From the NCBI GenBank assembly GCA_036399835.1, contig DASWMI010000106.1:1-17017 (forward strand): a stretch of DNA of 17,017 nucleotides. The letters run 5' to 3'. This DNA is from DASYML01 sp036399835. GTDB lineage: Bacteria > Acidobacteriota > Blastocatellia > Pyrinomonadales > Pyrinomonadaceae. Both the position numbers and the translations under genes were made by a program. The notes under the pieces are model-generated. The model was given only the letters and a program-made list of their open reading frames with translations. It was not told where the DNA came from and ran no database searches. Positions within the stretch are counted from its first letter, which is position 1. Each line of letters starts with the position of its first letter. Positions 1 through 10,357 of the stretch are shown here, piece after piece.

Positions 1-1
1 A

Positions 2-2341
2 GCTTATCTGCGCTCATTCATACGCGCTGGCTATCGCTTGAGCGATGCGGAATCGCACGAACTGGACCGAGAGGGCAATCGGAAGTATATCGTCAATAAT
101 CTCATCGGCGTCATAGAGCACGGGCGGCTCTTGAGAGCCTGGGGAACGCAGCGCGACATCACCAAGCGCAAGCAGGCCGAAGAGAGATTGCGTTACCAGT
201 TGGAGCTTAACAGCACCATCACGAGCAACGCTGCGGAGGCGCTCTTCCTGCTCGATGCTGAGTGGCGCACGACCTTTGTCAATCCTGCGGCGGAAGAGAT
301 TTTCGGTTGGAAGCGTGAAGAGTTTCTGGGAAAGAACCTGCACGAGCTTGTGCATTACCGGCGACCGGACGGCACGCCCTTCCCCATCTCCGAATGCCCG
401 ATTGGCGCAGTCTTCAAACAGGGCCAGACAGTACGCGAACACGAGGACATCTTTATTCGTAAGGACGGCACATTTATTCCCGTCTCCTACTCGAACGCGC
501 CCATCATAGTCAACGGGCAGGTGACGGGCGCGGTCCTCACTGTGCACGACATCACCGAGCGCAGGCAGGCCGAGGCGGCTTTGCGAGTGGCGGACCAGCG
601 CGCCCTTGCCGAGTATGAGCGTCTGATTGAGAGGATTAACAATCTGGCCCAGTCGCTCGGCACTGCGCGCGACCTGCTGACCATCTTCCGCGCGCTGCGC
701 GAGTTCGCCCTTCTCTCTGTTCCCTGCATAGGCATCTTCATCTCGCTTTACGACCCGCAGCGCGATGTGCGGACCTGCGCTTACGGCTGGGGCGACGGGA
801 TTGAGTTCGATGTCTCAGAGCTGCCGCCGATGCCCATCACCTCGACTGGACCAAACAGCGTCGCTGTCAGGACCGGCGAAGTCATTATCACGGATGATTA
901 CATCTCCGCCACGCGCGGGCATCCGAGCGTCGTCGTCGGGCCGGACAATGGGCTGCGACCGCAGTCTTCGCTGGTCGTCCCGATGGCCGTCATGAGCCGT
1001 ATTATCGGAACGATTGAGGTCCAGAGCTACGAGCGCGCCGCCTACAGGGCAGAGCATTCAACGGCGCTGCTGATGGCGGCCAACCTGGCGGCGATTGCCG
1101 TCGAGAACGTGCGGCTGCTCGAACACGAAAGCCGCGCGCGCGCCGTCGCGGAAGAATCCAACCGCATGAAAGACGAGTTTCTCGCCACAGTCTCGCATGA
1201 ATTGCGCACGCCGCTGACCTCCATCCTCGGCTGGTCCAATATGCTGAGCACAGGTCTGCTTGATGAAGCGACGGCGCGGGTTGCGCTCGAAACCATTGAG
1301 CGCAATGCCAGGGCGCAGGCGCAGATTATTGACGACATACTCGATGTCTCGCGCATCATCACGGGCAAGCTGATTCTGGATGTCAAACCCGTAGAGCTTG
1401 GACCCGTCATCGAAGCCGCCATCAATGCTGTTCGCCCAGCCGCCAATGCCAAGAGTATTCAGCTTGAAACCCTTTTCGATACGGGGGTCGGACCCGTCCC
1501 CGGAGATGCCAGCCGCCTTCAGCAAGTGGTCTGGAATCTTTTATCCAACGCCGTCAAGTTCACGCCTCGCGGCGGGCGTGTGCTCGTCTCTTTAAGACAG
1601 ACTCCGAACAATATAGAGATTTCAGTCAGCGATACTGGACCAGGCATCAGCCCTGAATTTCTGCCTTTTGTTTTCGAGCGCTTCCGACAGGCCGACAGCA
1701 CTACGACCAGGCGGCACGGCGGCTTGGGACTAGGGCTGGCGATTGTGCGTCACATGGTCGAGCTGCACGGAGGCACGGTCCAGGCCGAGAGCAAAAGCGA
1801 AGGCGAGGGCGCAAACTTTACAGTCAAGCTCCCGCTCGCATGCGCAGTGCCTGACGCTCTCAGCGCGGAAGCCGCGACGAGAGAGGGCGCGACAGACTTG
1901 AGCAGTCCCTGGTCCAACCGCTCGCTGCTCGAAGGCGTTCACGTCCTGCTGGTTGATGACGATCAGGACACGCTCACCGTGCTGAGCGCGATTCTCGAAC
2001 GGCGCTTGATGAAAGTGACCGCCGTCAATTCTGCGAACGCGGCGATTGAAGCACTGGAAAGCAGCAGGCCGCACATCCTGGTCGCAGACATAGGTATGCC
2101 GGAGATTGACGGCTACGAACTGATACGCAGGATTAGAACCCTCTCGTCCGAGCAGGGCGGCAACATTCCGGCTGTCGCGCTCACGGCCTATGCGCGCGAG
2201 GACGACCGCCAGCGTTCCCTGGACGCAGGCTACCAGCAGCACCTCTCGAAACCCGTTGACCCCTCGGAGCTGCTCGCCACGATTTCGTTGCTGACCAAAC
2301 GGAGCGGAAAAATAAGCGGCAACGGGAACAACGATTCTTAG
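2..2341 (+). CDS. Hybrid sensor histidine kinase (PAS-PAS-GAF-HisKA-HATPase-REC), 5' partial
   Basis: The frame is open to the left edge, so the true start lies outside the window; a TTG at 38 is not needed as a start. Counting residues from base 38, the order is: tail of a PAS domain (1-45, ending in the typical RAWGTQRDIT), a second PAS (about 55-175), a GAF domain (about 205-360), HisKA with phosphoacceptor H387 in ATVSHELRTPL, an HATPase domain with N-box N500/N504, G1 box DTGPG (532-536) and G2 box GGLGLGLAIV (561-570), and a C-terminal receiver domain (634-755) with D640/D641, phosphoacceptor D684, T716 and K738. All catalytic residues are present. It should autophosphorylate on His and pass phosphate to its own receiver Asp. 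There is no HPt domain or DNA-binding output, so further partners must be elsewhere. No transmembrane segment is seen in the visible part, which suggests a cytosolic sensor. The signal is unknown. Confidence 0.93.
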   Translation, partial: AYLRSFIRAGYRLSDAESHELDREGNRKYIVNNLIGVIEHGRLLRAWGTQRDITKRKQAEERLRYQLELNSTITSNAAEALFLLDAEWRTTFVNPAAEEIFGWKREEFLGKNLHELVHYRRPDGTPFPISECPIGAVFKQGQTVREHEDIFIRKDGTFIPVSYSNAPIIVNGQVTGAVLTVHDITERRQAEAALRVADQRALAEYERLIERINNLAQSLGTARDLLTIFRALREFALLSVPCIGIFISLYDPQRDVRTCAYGWGDGIEFDVSELPPMPITSTGPNSVAVRTGEVIITDDYISATRGHPSVVVGPDNGLRPQSSLVVPMAVMSRIIGTIEVQSYERAAYRAEHSTALLMAANLAAIAVENVRLLEHESRARAVAEESNRMKDEFLATVSHELRTPLTSILGWSNMLSTGLLDEATARVALETIERNARAQAQIIDDILDVSRIITGKLILDVKPVELGPVIEAAINAVRPAANAKSIQLETLFDTGVGPVPGDASRLQQVVWNLLSNAVKFTPRGGRVLVSLRQTPNNIEISVSDTGPGISPEFLPFVFERFRQADSTTTRRHGGLGLGLAIVRHMVELHGGTVQAESKSEGEGANFTVKLPLACAVPDALSAEAATREGATDLSSPWSNRSLLEGVHVLLVDDDQDTLTVLSAILERRLMKVTAVNSANAAIEALESSRPHILVADIGMPEIDGYELIRRIRTLSSEQGGNIPAVALTAYAREDDRQRSLDAGYQQHLSKPVDPSELLATISLLTKRSGKISGNGNNDS

Positions 2342-2422
2342 CTCTTTATCAAAGGATAAATGGCTATTAAGATGAAGGGACAGGAGACTGTCAATTAACT
2401 TTCAGAGAGCGAGAATGTTGAG

Positions 2423-3223
2423 ATGAGTACAGCGCGTGTGCGTGGAATCGAGATGGCTTACGACGTGTTGGGGAGCGGCCCGCCCGTTGTGCTGCTGCAC
2501 GGATTTCCTTTTAACCGTTCGCTCTGGCGCGAGCAGGCAGAGGCTCTGCGCGACAGGTATCGCGTCATCACGCCGGACCTGCGCGGGCATGGCGAGACGA
2601 TCGCGACAGGCGAGTTGATCTTCACGATGGACGAGATGGCACAGGATGTCGCCGCGCTTCTTGAACACTTGCAGATTGACCGCGCAGCCATCGGCGGACT
2701 CTCTATGGGCGGCTATGTCGCCTTAGCCTTCTATCGTCGCTTCCCCTTGCGCGTGCGCACATTCATACTAGCCGACACGCGCCCGCAGGCAGAAACTGAT
2801 GAAGCACGTGCTCACAGAGAAACGCAGGCGCAAAAAGCCCTCACAGAAGGCATGGAAGCAATCGCCGACGCGATGATGCCAAAGCTCTTCTCGCACGGGA
2901 CGCTGGCCGAGCGCCCGCAGATAGTCGCGCGCGTGCGCGAGATGATTACGAGCAACAAGCCCGAAGCCGTCGCCGCGACTCAGCGCGGGATGGCCGCCCG
3001 CACAGATCACACGCAGCTCCTGCCGCGCATCATCGCTCCGACGCTCATCCTTGTCGGAAGCGAAGACCGGATTACTACTCCGGAGGATGCCGAGCTGATG
3101 CACAGGGAGATTCGCGGCTCGCGTCTGGAAACCATCAAGGGCGCGGGCCACGTCTCTAACCTTGAGCAGCCGGAGCAGTTCAACCGCGCGCTCAGAGCCT
3201 TCCTCGACGCACAACAGCCGTAA
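2423..3223 (+). CDS. Alpha/beta-fold hydrolase
   Basis: The 266-residue length is usual for a single-domain alpha/beta hydrolase. The oxyanion-hole HGF motif is at 26-28, the nucleophile elbow GLSMGG places Ser at 94, the acid is probably D215 in VGSEDRITTP, and the catalytic His is H243 in GAGHVSNLEQPEQF. The pattern resembles 3-oxoadipate enol-lactonase/BioH-like esterases, but the substrate cannot be told from sequence. There is no signal peptide, so it is cytoplasmic. The ATG at 2423 has only a weak purine-rich stretch (GAGAGCGAG) upstream. It lies 81 bases after the histidine kinase and 51 bases before the thioesterase start, all on the same strand, so co-transcription with the thioesterase is plausible. 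Confidence 0.9.
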   Translation: MSTARVRGIEMAYDVLGSGPPVVLLHGFPFNRSLWREQAEALRDRYRVITPDLRGHGETIATGELIFTMDEMAQDVAALLEHLQIDRAAIGGLSMGGYVALAFYRRFPLRVRTFILADTRPQAETDEARAHRETQAQKALTEGMEAIADAMMPKLFSHGTLAERPQIVARVREMITSNKPEAVAATQRGMAARTDHTQLLPRIIAPTLILVGSEDRITTPEDAELMHREIRGSRLETIKGAGHVSNLEQPEQFNRALRAFLDAQQP

Positions 3224-3274
3224 GAATTTTCTCGTTGATTCAATCTTTCGACGGGCCAATGAGCAGACGAATTG

Positions 3275-3706
3275 ATGGACCAATTTTTAAAGTTTACGAT
3301 TGAGGAACGCGTGCGTTGGGGCGATGTTGATGCCGCGCGGATCATCTTTTACGGCGCTTACATACGCTTTTTCGAGTTTGCCGAAACCGAGCTGTTTCGC
3401 GCCGTCGGCCTCCCCTACGGCGTGATGTTCGATGAGCTGGACGTGTGGCTGCCGCGCGCTCATCTGGAATGCGATTTTCGCAGCGCCGCGCAGCTTGACG
3501 ACCTGCTCGAAGTCTCAGTCTACGTCGGACGCTTCGGCAACAAATCCATGCGACTCAATTTTGAAGTGCGCCGTCAGGGTGATGCGTTGATTATCGCGGA
3601 GGCCCACTTCATCCTCATCGCCGTGCGACGCGATACCTTTGAAACCGTCCCCGTCCCGGAAGAGCTAAAAAGAAGGCTCGCCCTCTACACACAAAACGCT
3701 TCATAG
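3275..3706 (+). CDS. Acyl-CoA thioesterase, hotdog fold (YbgC/FadM-like 4HBT)
   Basis: This 143-residue protein is a single hotdog domain. The N-terminal motif RWGDVDAARIIFYGAYIRFFE (from about residue 14) matches the 4HBT signature in which the second Asp (D19 here) is the catalytic acid of 4-hydroxybenzoyl-CoA thioesterase. The family usually has DPAG or DTMG at this place; here it reads DAAR. The central strands (LECDFRSAAQLDDLLEVSV) also fit. It presumably hydrolyses an acyl-CoA thioester in the cytoplasm; chain specificity is unknown. An in-frame TTG sits directly before the ATG; the ATG is preferred. No strong Shine-Dalgarno is visible. It faces the reductase gene convergently across a 69-base gap with no clear terminator hairpin. 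Confidence 0.85.
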   Translation: MDQFLKFTIEERVRWGDVDAARIIFYGAYIRFFEFAETELFRAVGLPYGVMFDELDVWLPRAHLECDFRSAAQLDDLLEVSVYVGRFGNKSMRLNFEVRRQGDALIIAEAHFILIAVRRDTFETVPVPEELKRRLALYTQNAS

Positions 3707-3775
3707 CTAAACACGAAACGCGGCGGCGATAAACAAGAGAGGATTGCTTTTCAGCTTATTCTTCATCGCTGCTCT

Positions 3776-5023
3776 TCAAAGAGGCCAGGCGGCTTTGAGC
3801 GCCAGTTTGCGCTTGAGGTCCACGTAGCCCTGATCGCCCGCGACCAACTCGCCCAGTACACGACGTATGCCGCGATGCGCGCTCGCCAGCTCAATCATTC
3901 TTTCCGTAAACGGCGCGCCCCAGAATGTGCCATAGAAGCGTCTTCGCATCTCTGCGGCCCGCCGCAGCTCTCTCCCGAAGTCTTCGCGCCAGAGTCTTTC
4001 ATAATCGAGCGGCCTGCCTGAGAGAAAGGCTTGCGCGAAAAGCTCTGCCGAACGCAGTGCGTAATAAATCCCCTCGCCCGTCACGGGGTCTGCAAAGCCC
4101 GCCGCATCGCCCAGCAGCGCCCATCCTTCGCCCGCCGCGCGTCTCGCATCCCAGGTCTCTGCCGCAAGCCCCGGAATCCGCGCCGCATAACGCTCCGCCG
4201 TCTGCCGCAAGGCCGCCTCACGTTGCTCGTCGCCTGCAACATCCACGGGTCTGGTGGACCAGAGCCGCGCTCCCGGGTCTGTACGCAGACGGTAGTAACC
4301 GAGCATGAATTTCCAGAGCAGATGATCTAGCGCCCGATGATCGAAAGCATCCTGCGTCGTGGCGATGCCGAAGGAGATGTGGTCGGGGCGCGGGAAGGCC
4401 CACGCATAACCGGCCCAGCCGGGCAGGAAAGCGACGACGGTCTGCGCCTCTCCCTCTTTCGGCAGCGGCGTGCGATAACCGAAAGCCACTTCCATCTCGG
4501 AATTCGCCAGCGGCCCGGCCAGCGTCTTTGCTATACGGCTGTTCGCGCCGTCGGCGGCGACGAGCATTGGTCCAGTCCACGCCCGACCCTTGTGGCCGCG
4601 TAAGGTCCAGAGCCTCTCCTTCTCTGCGCGTGTGCGAAAAGAGACTCGCTCTGAGATGACGCAGGCTCCGGCTGCCCTGGCGCGATTGCATAAAAAGGTA
4701 TCGAACGCGCGACGCGAGTAGACAGCGAAAGGCTCTTCGAGCTTGAGATGCAGCCTCTTGCCCGCAGGCGAATAGAGGTCCAGTTCATCAATCGTCCGCC
4801 CCGTCGCCTCAAGCAGATGCGGCCATGCCTTGAGCGCCTTTGAGGTCACGCCGCCACCGCATGCCTTAGGCTCATGCGCGGGCCTCCCGTCGAAAAGCAA
4901 CACGCGCACACCCGCACGCGCCAGCAACTCGGCAGCGAAAGAGCCAGCCGGACCAGCACCGACAATTAACACCTCAAATCTATTATCCGTCCCGCCAGAC
5001 AAAACCGTACCTTCTTTTCTCAT
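3776..5023 (-). CDS. FAD-dependent oxidoreductase, geranylgeranyl reductase family
   Basis: At 415 residues this matches the geranylgeranyl reductase (GGR)/digeranylgeranylglycerophospholipid reductase family. An N-terminal Rossmann dinucleotide-binding motif GAGPAG is at 22-27, followed by KACGGG (53-58), common in the family. VAADGANSRI (155-164) is the second FAD contact. GYAWAFP (205-211) is the family YxWxFP motif, and GDAAGFADPVTGEGIYYAL (305-323) holds the conserved GD FAD-binding motif. GGR-like enzymes reduce isoprenoid double bonds, for example in lipid, quinone or chlorophyll side chains, but flavin hydroxylases share much of this pattern, so the substrate is open. The ATG at 5023 has a GAGG about 8 bases upstream, and a possible promoter lies at 5050-5079. 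It is transcribed against both neighbours. Confidence 0.85.
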   Translation of the reverse strand: MRKEGTVLSGGTDNRFEVLIVGAGPAGSFAAELLARAGVRVLLFDGRPAHEPKACGGGVTSKALKAWPHLLEATGRTIDELDLYSPAGKRLHLKLEEPFAVYSRRAFDTFLCNRARAAGACVISERVSFRTRAEKERLWTLRGHKGRAWTGPMLVAADGANSRIAKTLAGPLANSEMEVAFGYRTPLPKEGEAQTVVAFLPGWAGYAWAFPRPDHISFGIATTQDAFDHRALDHLLWKFMLGYYRLRTDPGARLWSTRPVDVAGDEQREAALRQTAERYAARIPGLAAETWDARRAAGEGWALLGDAAGFADPVTGEGIYYALRSAELFAQAFLSGRPLDYERLWREDFGRELRRAAEMRRRFYGTFWGAPFTERMIELASAHRGIRRVLGELVAGDQGYVDLKRKLALKAAWPL

Positions 5024-5403
5024 CCAGCCTCGTTCTACGCGGACTGCACATCATAAATGGCCTGGACGCGACAAAGCAATTTCTCTTGAAGCCGGTTGAG
5101 TTAGCGGATTTTTCATCAGGCTCATAGTGGTCCAGTGTGAAACTCCAAATCCGTATTTATCGTTGCTCCGATTTGAACCTGAGTTGACGACTCGGCTCCA
5201 CGCGATTGCCAGGCGCGAGGCGATTTATGATAAAATTTCTTCATCCCTCGTGACAGCTTCAAAAGTTAAACTCTAAGGCGTGCTGCCCCTGCATGTCTGG
5301 TCGAGTAAACGGCTTTCTTCCGCGCGCGTGACGGATGTTTTTCACGCGCCGAAAGATTTAAGCCCTCGCGGCTTGCTGGCCGTGAGATGTGCGTTTGAAG
5401 AAG
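5024..5403. other. Divergent intergenic region between the reductase and the AMMECR1 fusion
   Basis: These 380 bases separate two divergent genes and hold no convincing small gene. A minus-strand promoter candidate is listed separately. For the plus strand, TTGCCA (5206-5211) and TAAAAT (5231-5236) are 19 bases apart, and another -35-like TTGACG lies at 5184. This would give a leader of about 160 bases before the fusion gene. No riboswitch-like fold or terminator was recognised. Confidence 0.4.
5050..5079 (-). promoter_or_regulatory. Possible sigma70-type promoter for the reductase gene
   Basis: Read on the minus strand, TTGCTT (5074-5079) and TATGAT (5050-5055, one mismatch from TATAAT) are separated by 18 bases, and the reductase ATG follows about 27 bases downstream. 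The -10 match and spacing are good; the -35 is only moderate. Confidence 0.35.
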
Positions 5404-6834
5404 ATGAGCGCAAGTTCTTTAGTCTTCGCCGGTATCGCGCCGCACCCGCCGATCATGGTCCCGGAAGTTGGCCATGAGGCCATCAGCGAAGTGCTCGGCT
5501 CGATTGATGCGATGCGCGAACTGACTGAGCGCGTGATAGAGTCGGGCGCAGAAACAATCGTTATCATCTCGCCTCATGCGCCCCTTCAGCCTCAATCCTT
5601 TGTCGCTTACAGCGGCGCAGAGCTTGAAGGAGACTTCATAAACTTTCGCGCTCCTGAAGTTCACGTACTGGTGCCTGTTGATGTGGAGTTGCTGGACCAG
5701 ATTGCGCGGACGGCTGAGAGTGAAGGCTACGAGGTCACAGGCTTAGCCGATTATAAACTGGACCACGGAACAGCCGTCCCGCTCTACTTTCTGCAACGCA
5801 ACGGCTGGCGCGGGCGCGTCGTCGCACTCGGATATAACTTTTTATCAAACGCGGACCACTTGCGTTTCGGCCACATCGTGAGGCGCGCAGCCGACGAGAG
5901 AGGACGACCCATAGCCTTTATCGCGAGTGGTGATTTGAGCCACAGGCTCAAGCCCGAAGCGCCCGCCGGATTCGAGCCGCAGGCATATCTTTTCGATGAA
6001 GAGATTGTGGCGAGCCTGCGCGCGGGAGAGCCTGAGAGAATCGTTAATATTAATCAGGACTTGAGACGGCTGGCTGGCGAGTGCGGCTATCGCTCCATGC
6101 TCGTCGCCTTCGGCGCCATAGAGGGCCTTGAGCTTGACTGCGAGGTGCTCCACTACGAAGCCCCTTTCGGCGTCGGCTACATGGTCGCGCAGCTTGTCCG
6201 CGCGCAAACGGCTGACGCTTTGAAGAAGACGGCGGTGGAAGAGCATGACGACTCCGGTAAAGAGAACGATGAAGGAGATGGCCGAGAGCTGCCGGCGCTG
6301 GCACGCAGCGCAGTTGAGACTTTTGTTCTTGAAGGAAGAGTTCTTGAAAGACCTGCGCAGCTCTCGGCCATACTGGACCACAGGGCCGCCTGCTTCGTTT
6401 CCATCAAAACCCTTGAGGGAGAGCTTCGCGGCTGCATCGGCACGGTCGAGCCGACCAAAGAAACGCTGGCCGATGAGCTAATCGCCAATGCTATTGGCGC
6501 GGCCACGCGCGACCCGCGATTTCCTCCTCTCAGGCCCGAAGAATTGTCACAACTAGTTTACTCGATTGACATACTTTCGGAGATTGAACCAGCGACTTTT
6601 GAAGAGCTTGATCCAAAGATTTACGGGGTGATTGTTGAAGACGAGTCGGGGCTGCGTCGCGGCCTGCTGCTGCCTGACATTCAGGGTATAAAGGATGCCG
6701 CGCAGCAGGTGGAGATTGCGGCCCGCAAGGCCGGTCTAGCTCCCGGCACGCGGCTCAGGCTTTCGCGCTTTCGTGTCGAGCGTTTTCGCGAACCGGCGAG
6801 AGTTAAACAGAACTTCAGAACAAGTTCAGAGTAA
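5404..6834 (+). CDS. LigB/MEMO-like extradiol dioxygenase domain fused to AMMECR1 (AmmeMemoRadiSam system protein A type)
   Basis: This 476-residue fusion (from ATG 5404) has an N-terminal class III extradiol dioxygenase/MEMO-like domain, residues about 5-265. Candidate metal-site histidines lie in APHPPI (H14), SPHAP (H58), LDHGTAVP (H121) and SGDLSH (H180). A charged linker rich in Asp and Glu (280-295) follows, then an AMMECR1 domain (about 295-465) with the family motif LRGCIG at 341-346. AMMECR1, MEMO and a radical SAM enzyme form the conserved but functionally obscure AmmeMemoRadiSam set; no radical SAM gene is present here. The biochemical role is unknown. GTG 5389 is an alternative in-frame start; ATG 5404 is preferred because it begins directly before the domain and has GAAG a few bases upstream. 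The 80-residue gene starts 10 bases after its stop. Confidence 0.88.
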   Translation: MSASSLVFAGIAPHPPIMVPEVGHEAISEVLGSIDAMRELTERVIESGAETIVIISPHAPLQPQSFVAYSGAELEGDFINFRAPEVHVLVPVDVELLDQIARTAESEGYEVTGLADYKLDHGTAVPLYFLQRNGWRGRVVALGYNFLSNADHLRFGHIVRRAADERGRPIAFIASGDLSHRLKPEAPAGFEPQAYLFDEEIVASLRAGEPERIVNINQDLRRLAGECGYRSMLVAFGAIEGLELDCEVLHYEAPFGVGYMVAQLVRAQTADALKKTAVEEHDDSGKENDEGDGRELPALARSAVETFVLEGRVLERPAQLSAILDHRAACFVSIKTLEGELRGCIGTVEPTKETLADELIANAIGAATRDPRFPPLRPEELSQLVYSIDILSEIEPATFEELDPKIYGVIVEDESGLRRGLLLPDIQGIKDAAQQVEIAARKAGLAPGTRLRLSRFRVERFREPARVKQNFRTSSE

Positions 6835-6844
6835 GGAGAAAGTT

Positions 6845-7087
6845 ATGGCAGACGATAATCCGATTGAAGCTCATGAAGATACAAATCCTGTGGCTCCCAA
6901 ACTGGACACGGGAATTCCCGATGCCGCGACTGACCTGGACCCTGCAAACGACCTGCGCTCGCAGGATTACGGCGAGTCAGGACAGTTCGCCCCGGGCGGC
7001 TACTTTAACCAGCATGGCGTCACGGAGTCAGAACGCCTGGACCTGGACGAGCAGACGGCGAATATTCCCGGAGATGATAAAAAGTAA
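6845..7087 (+). CDS. Small acidic hypothetical protein, probably disordered
   Basis: I do not recognise this 80-residue protein. It starts at ATG 6845 behind an excellent Shine-Dalgarno (AAGGAGAA, 6833-6840), which argues strongly that it is translated; the frame runs further upstream but only inside the preceding gene. The composition is rich in Asp, Glu, Asn, Pro and Gly, with no Cys, no Trp, no transmembrane segment and no signal peptide. Low hydrophobicity suggests an unfolded soluble protein. A central GQFAPGGYFNQHG segment is the only part with aromatic residues. It starts 10 bases after the LigB-AMMECR1 fusion and is probably co-transcribed with it. A 168-base gap without a clear promoter or terminator follows before the YflT-like gene. 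A stress or hydration role is possible but is only a guess. Confidence 0.75.
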   Translation: MADDNPIEAHEDTNPVAPKLDTGIPDAATDLDPANDLRSQDYGESGQFAPGGYFNQHGVTESERLDLDEQTANIPGDDKK

Positions 7088-7255
7088 GCCGCAAGCGACG
7101 CCGCTCTTAATTATTTTACCGGGATATAAAGAGATGACCCCGTGGCCCTTCCTGCAATGAAGACCTGACTATCTTCCCTCGCTCCTCGCTCGGACATGGC
7201 TTTGTGAGGTATTGTCTGCCGCCCTCACGTGAACACTCAAGGGAGTGATTCAATT

Positions 7256-7570
7256 ATGAGTAAAACAGTTGTTTCTGTCTTTTATAGCCAGGAGGCTGCG
7301 ACTCAAGTTTTGCACTCGATCATCAAGGGCGGTTTTGACTCGCAGCAAGTCTCGCTTATCGAACCGACACGCGATGCTGAGGATTCTGGCGATGCGATTT
7401 TGGACCACGTGCCGCCGCTTCAGGCCAGGCTCTATCGCAGAGATTTGAAGCAGGGCGCTTCTCTCTTCGTGGCGCGCGTTCCGGAAAGAGATGTCGCCAG
7501 GCTAATCAGACTCTTGCAAACCACCGGAGGCCATCATATAGAAGCCTTAGACTCGTTGAGAGCCTCTTGA
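7256..7570 (+). CDS. YflT-like general stress protein domain protein
   Basis: This 104-residue protein begins SKTVVSVFYSQEAATQVLHS, followed by a GGFDSQQVSLI segment. The pattern of a beta strand, a helix starting with an Ala-rich turn and a second GF-D-xxVSLI strand matches the YflT/general stress protein 17M-like domain of about 100 residues. Its biochemical role is not established. The second half (DLKQGASLFVARVPERDVARLIRLL) repeats a strand-helix pattern, compatible with a ferredoxin-like fold. ATG 7256 is chosen over the in-frame GTG 7229 because AAGGGAGTG (7239-7247) lies 8 bases upstream. It is the last plus-strand gene before the convergent replication operon and is followed by terminator hairpins. 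Confidence 0.7.
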   Translation: MSKTVVSVFYSQEAATQVLHSIIKGGFDSQQVSLIEPTRDAEDSGDAILDHVPPLQARLYRRDLKQGASLFVARVPERDVARLIRLLQTTGGHHIEALDSLRAS

Positions 7571-7578
7571 ATTCGGGC

Positions 7579-7618
7579 AAAAAAATTCCGCTGCGTGTGC
7601 GAGACGCGCGCAGCGGAA
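7579..7618 (-). terminator. Hairpin with T tract on the minus strand
   Basis: TTCCGCTGCG (7586-7595) and CGCAGCGGAA (7609-7618) form a perfect 10-base stem with a 13-base loop. Seven A residues at 7579-7585 give a T7 tract after the stem when read on the minus strand, so it can terminate transcription coming from gyrB. On the plus strand no T tract follows. Confidence 0.65.
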
Positions 7619-7738
7619 AGATCCACAGGAGGAAAAGGAATTACATTTTAAATTGGAATATGCGAGTGTGTCAAATCGTCCCTCGCGTTCATCTTTGCCA
7701 CGATAGCAACTGAACGGAATGCCTAGCTTTTGAATGCA

Positions 7739-7778
7739 AAAATACGGCTGAGGAAACGAAAATCCTCAGCCGTATTTT
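7739..7778. terminator. Bidirectional rho-independent terminator between gyrB and the YflT-like gene
   Basis: AAAATACGGCTGAGGA (7739-7754) pairs perfectly with 7763-7778, leaving an 8-base loop. T-rich sequence follows the GC-rich core on both strands, as expected between convergent genes. It sits 39 bases after the gyrB stop. Confidence 0.85.
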
Positions 7779-7817
7779 ATTCTTCATCTATTCTTTGACA
7801 GGCTCGACCGTTAAAGC

Positions 7818-10352
<2,535 letters not shown>

Positions 10353-10357
10353 GATCT

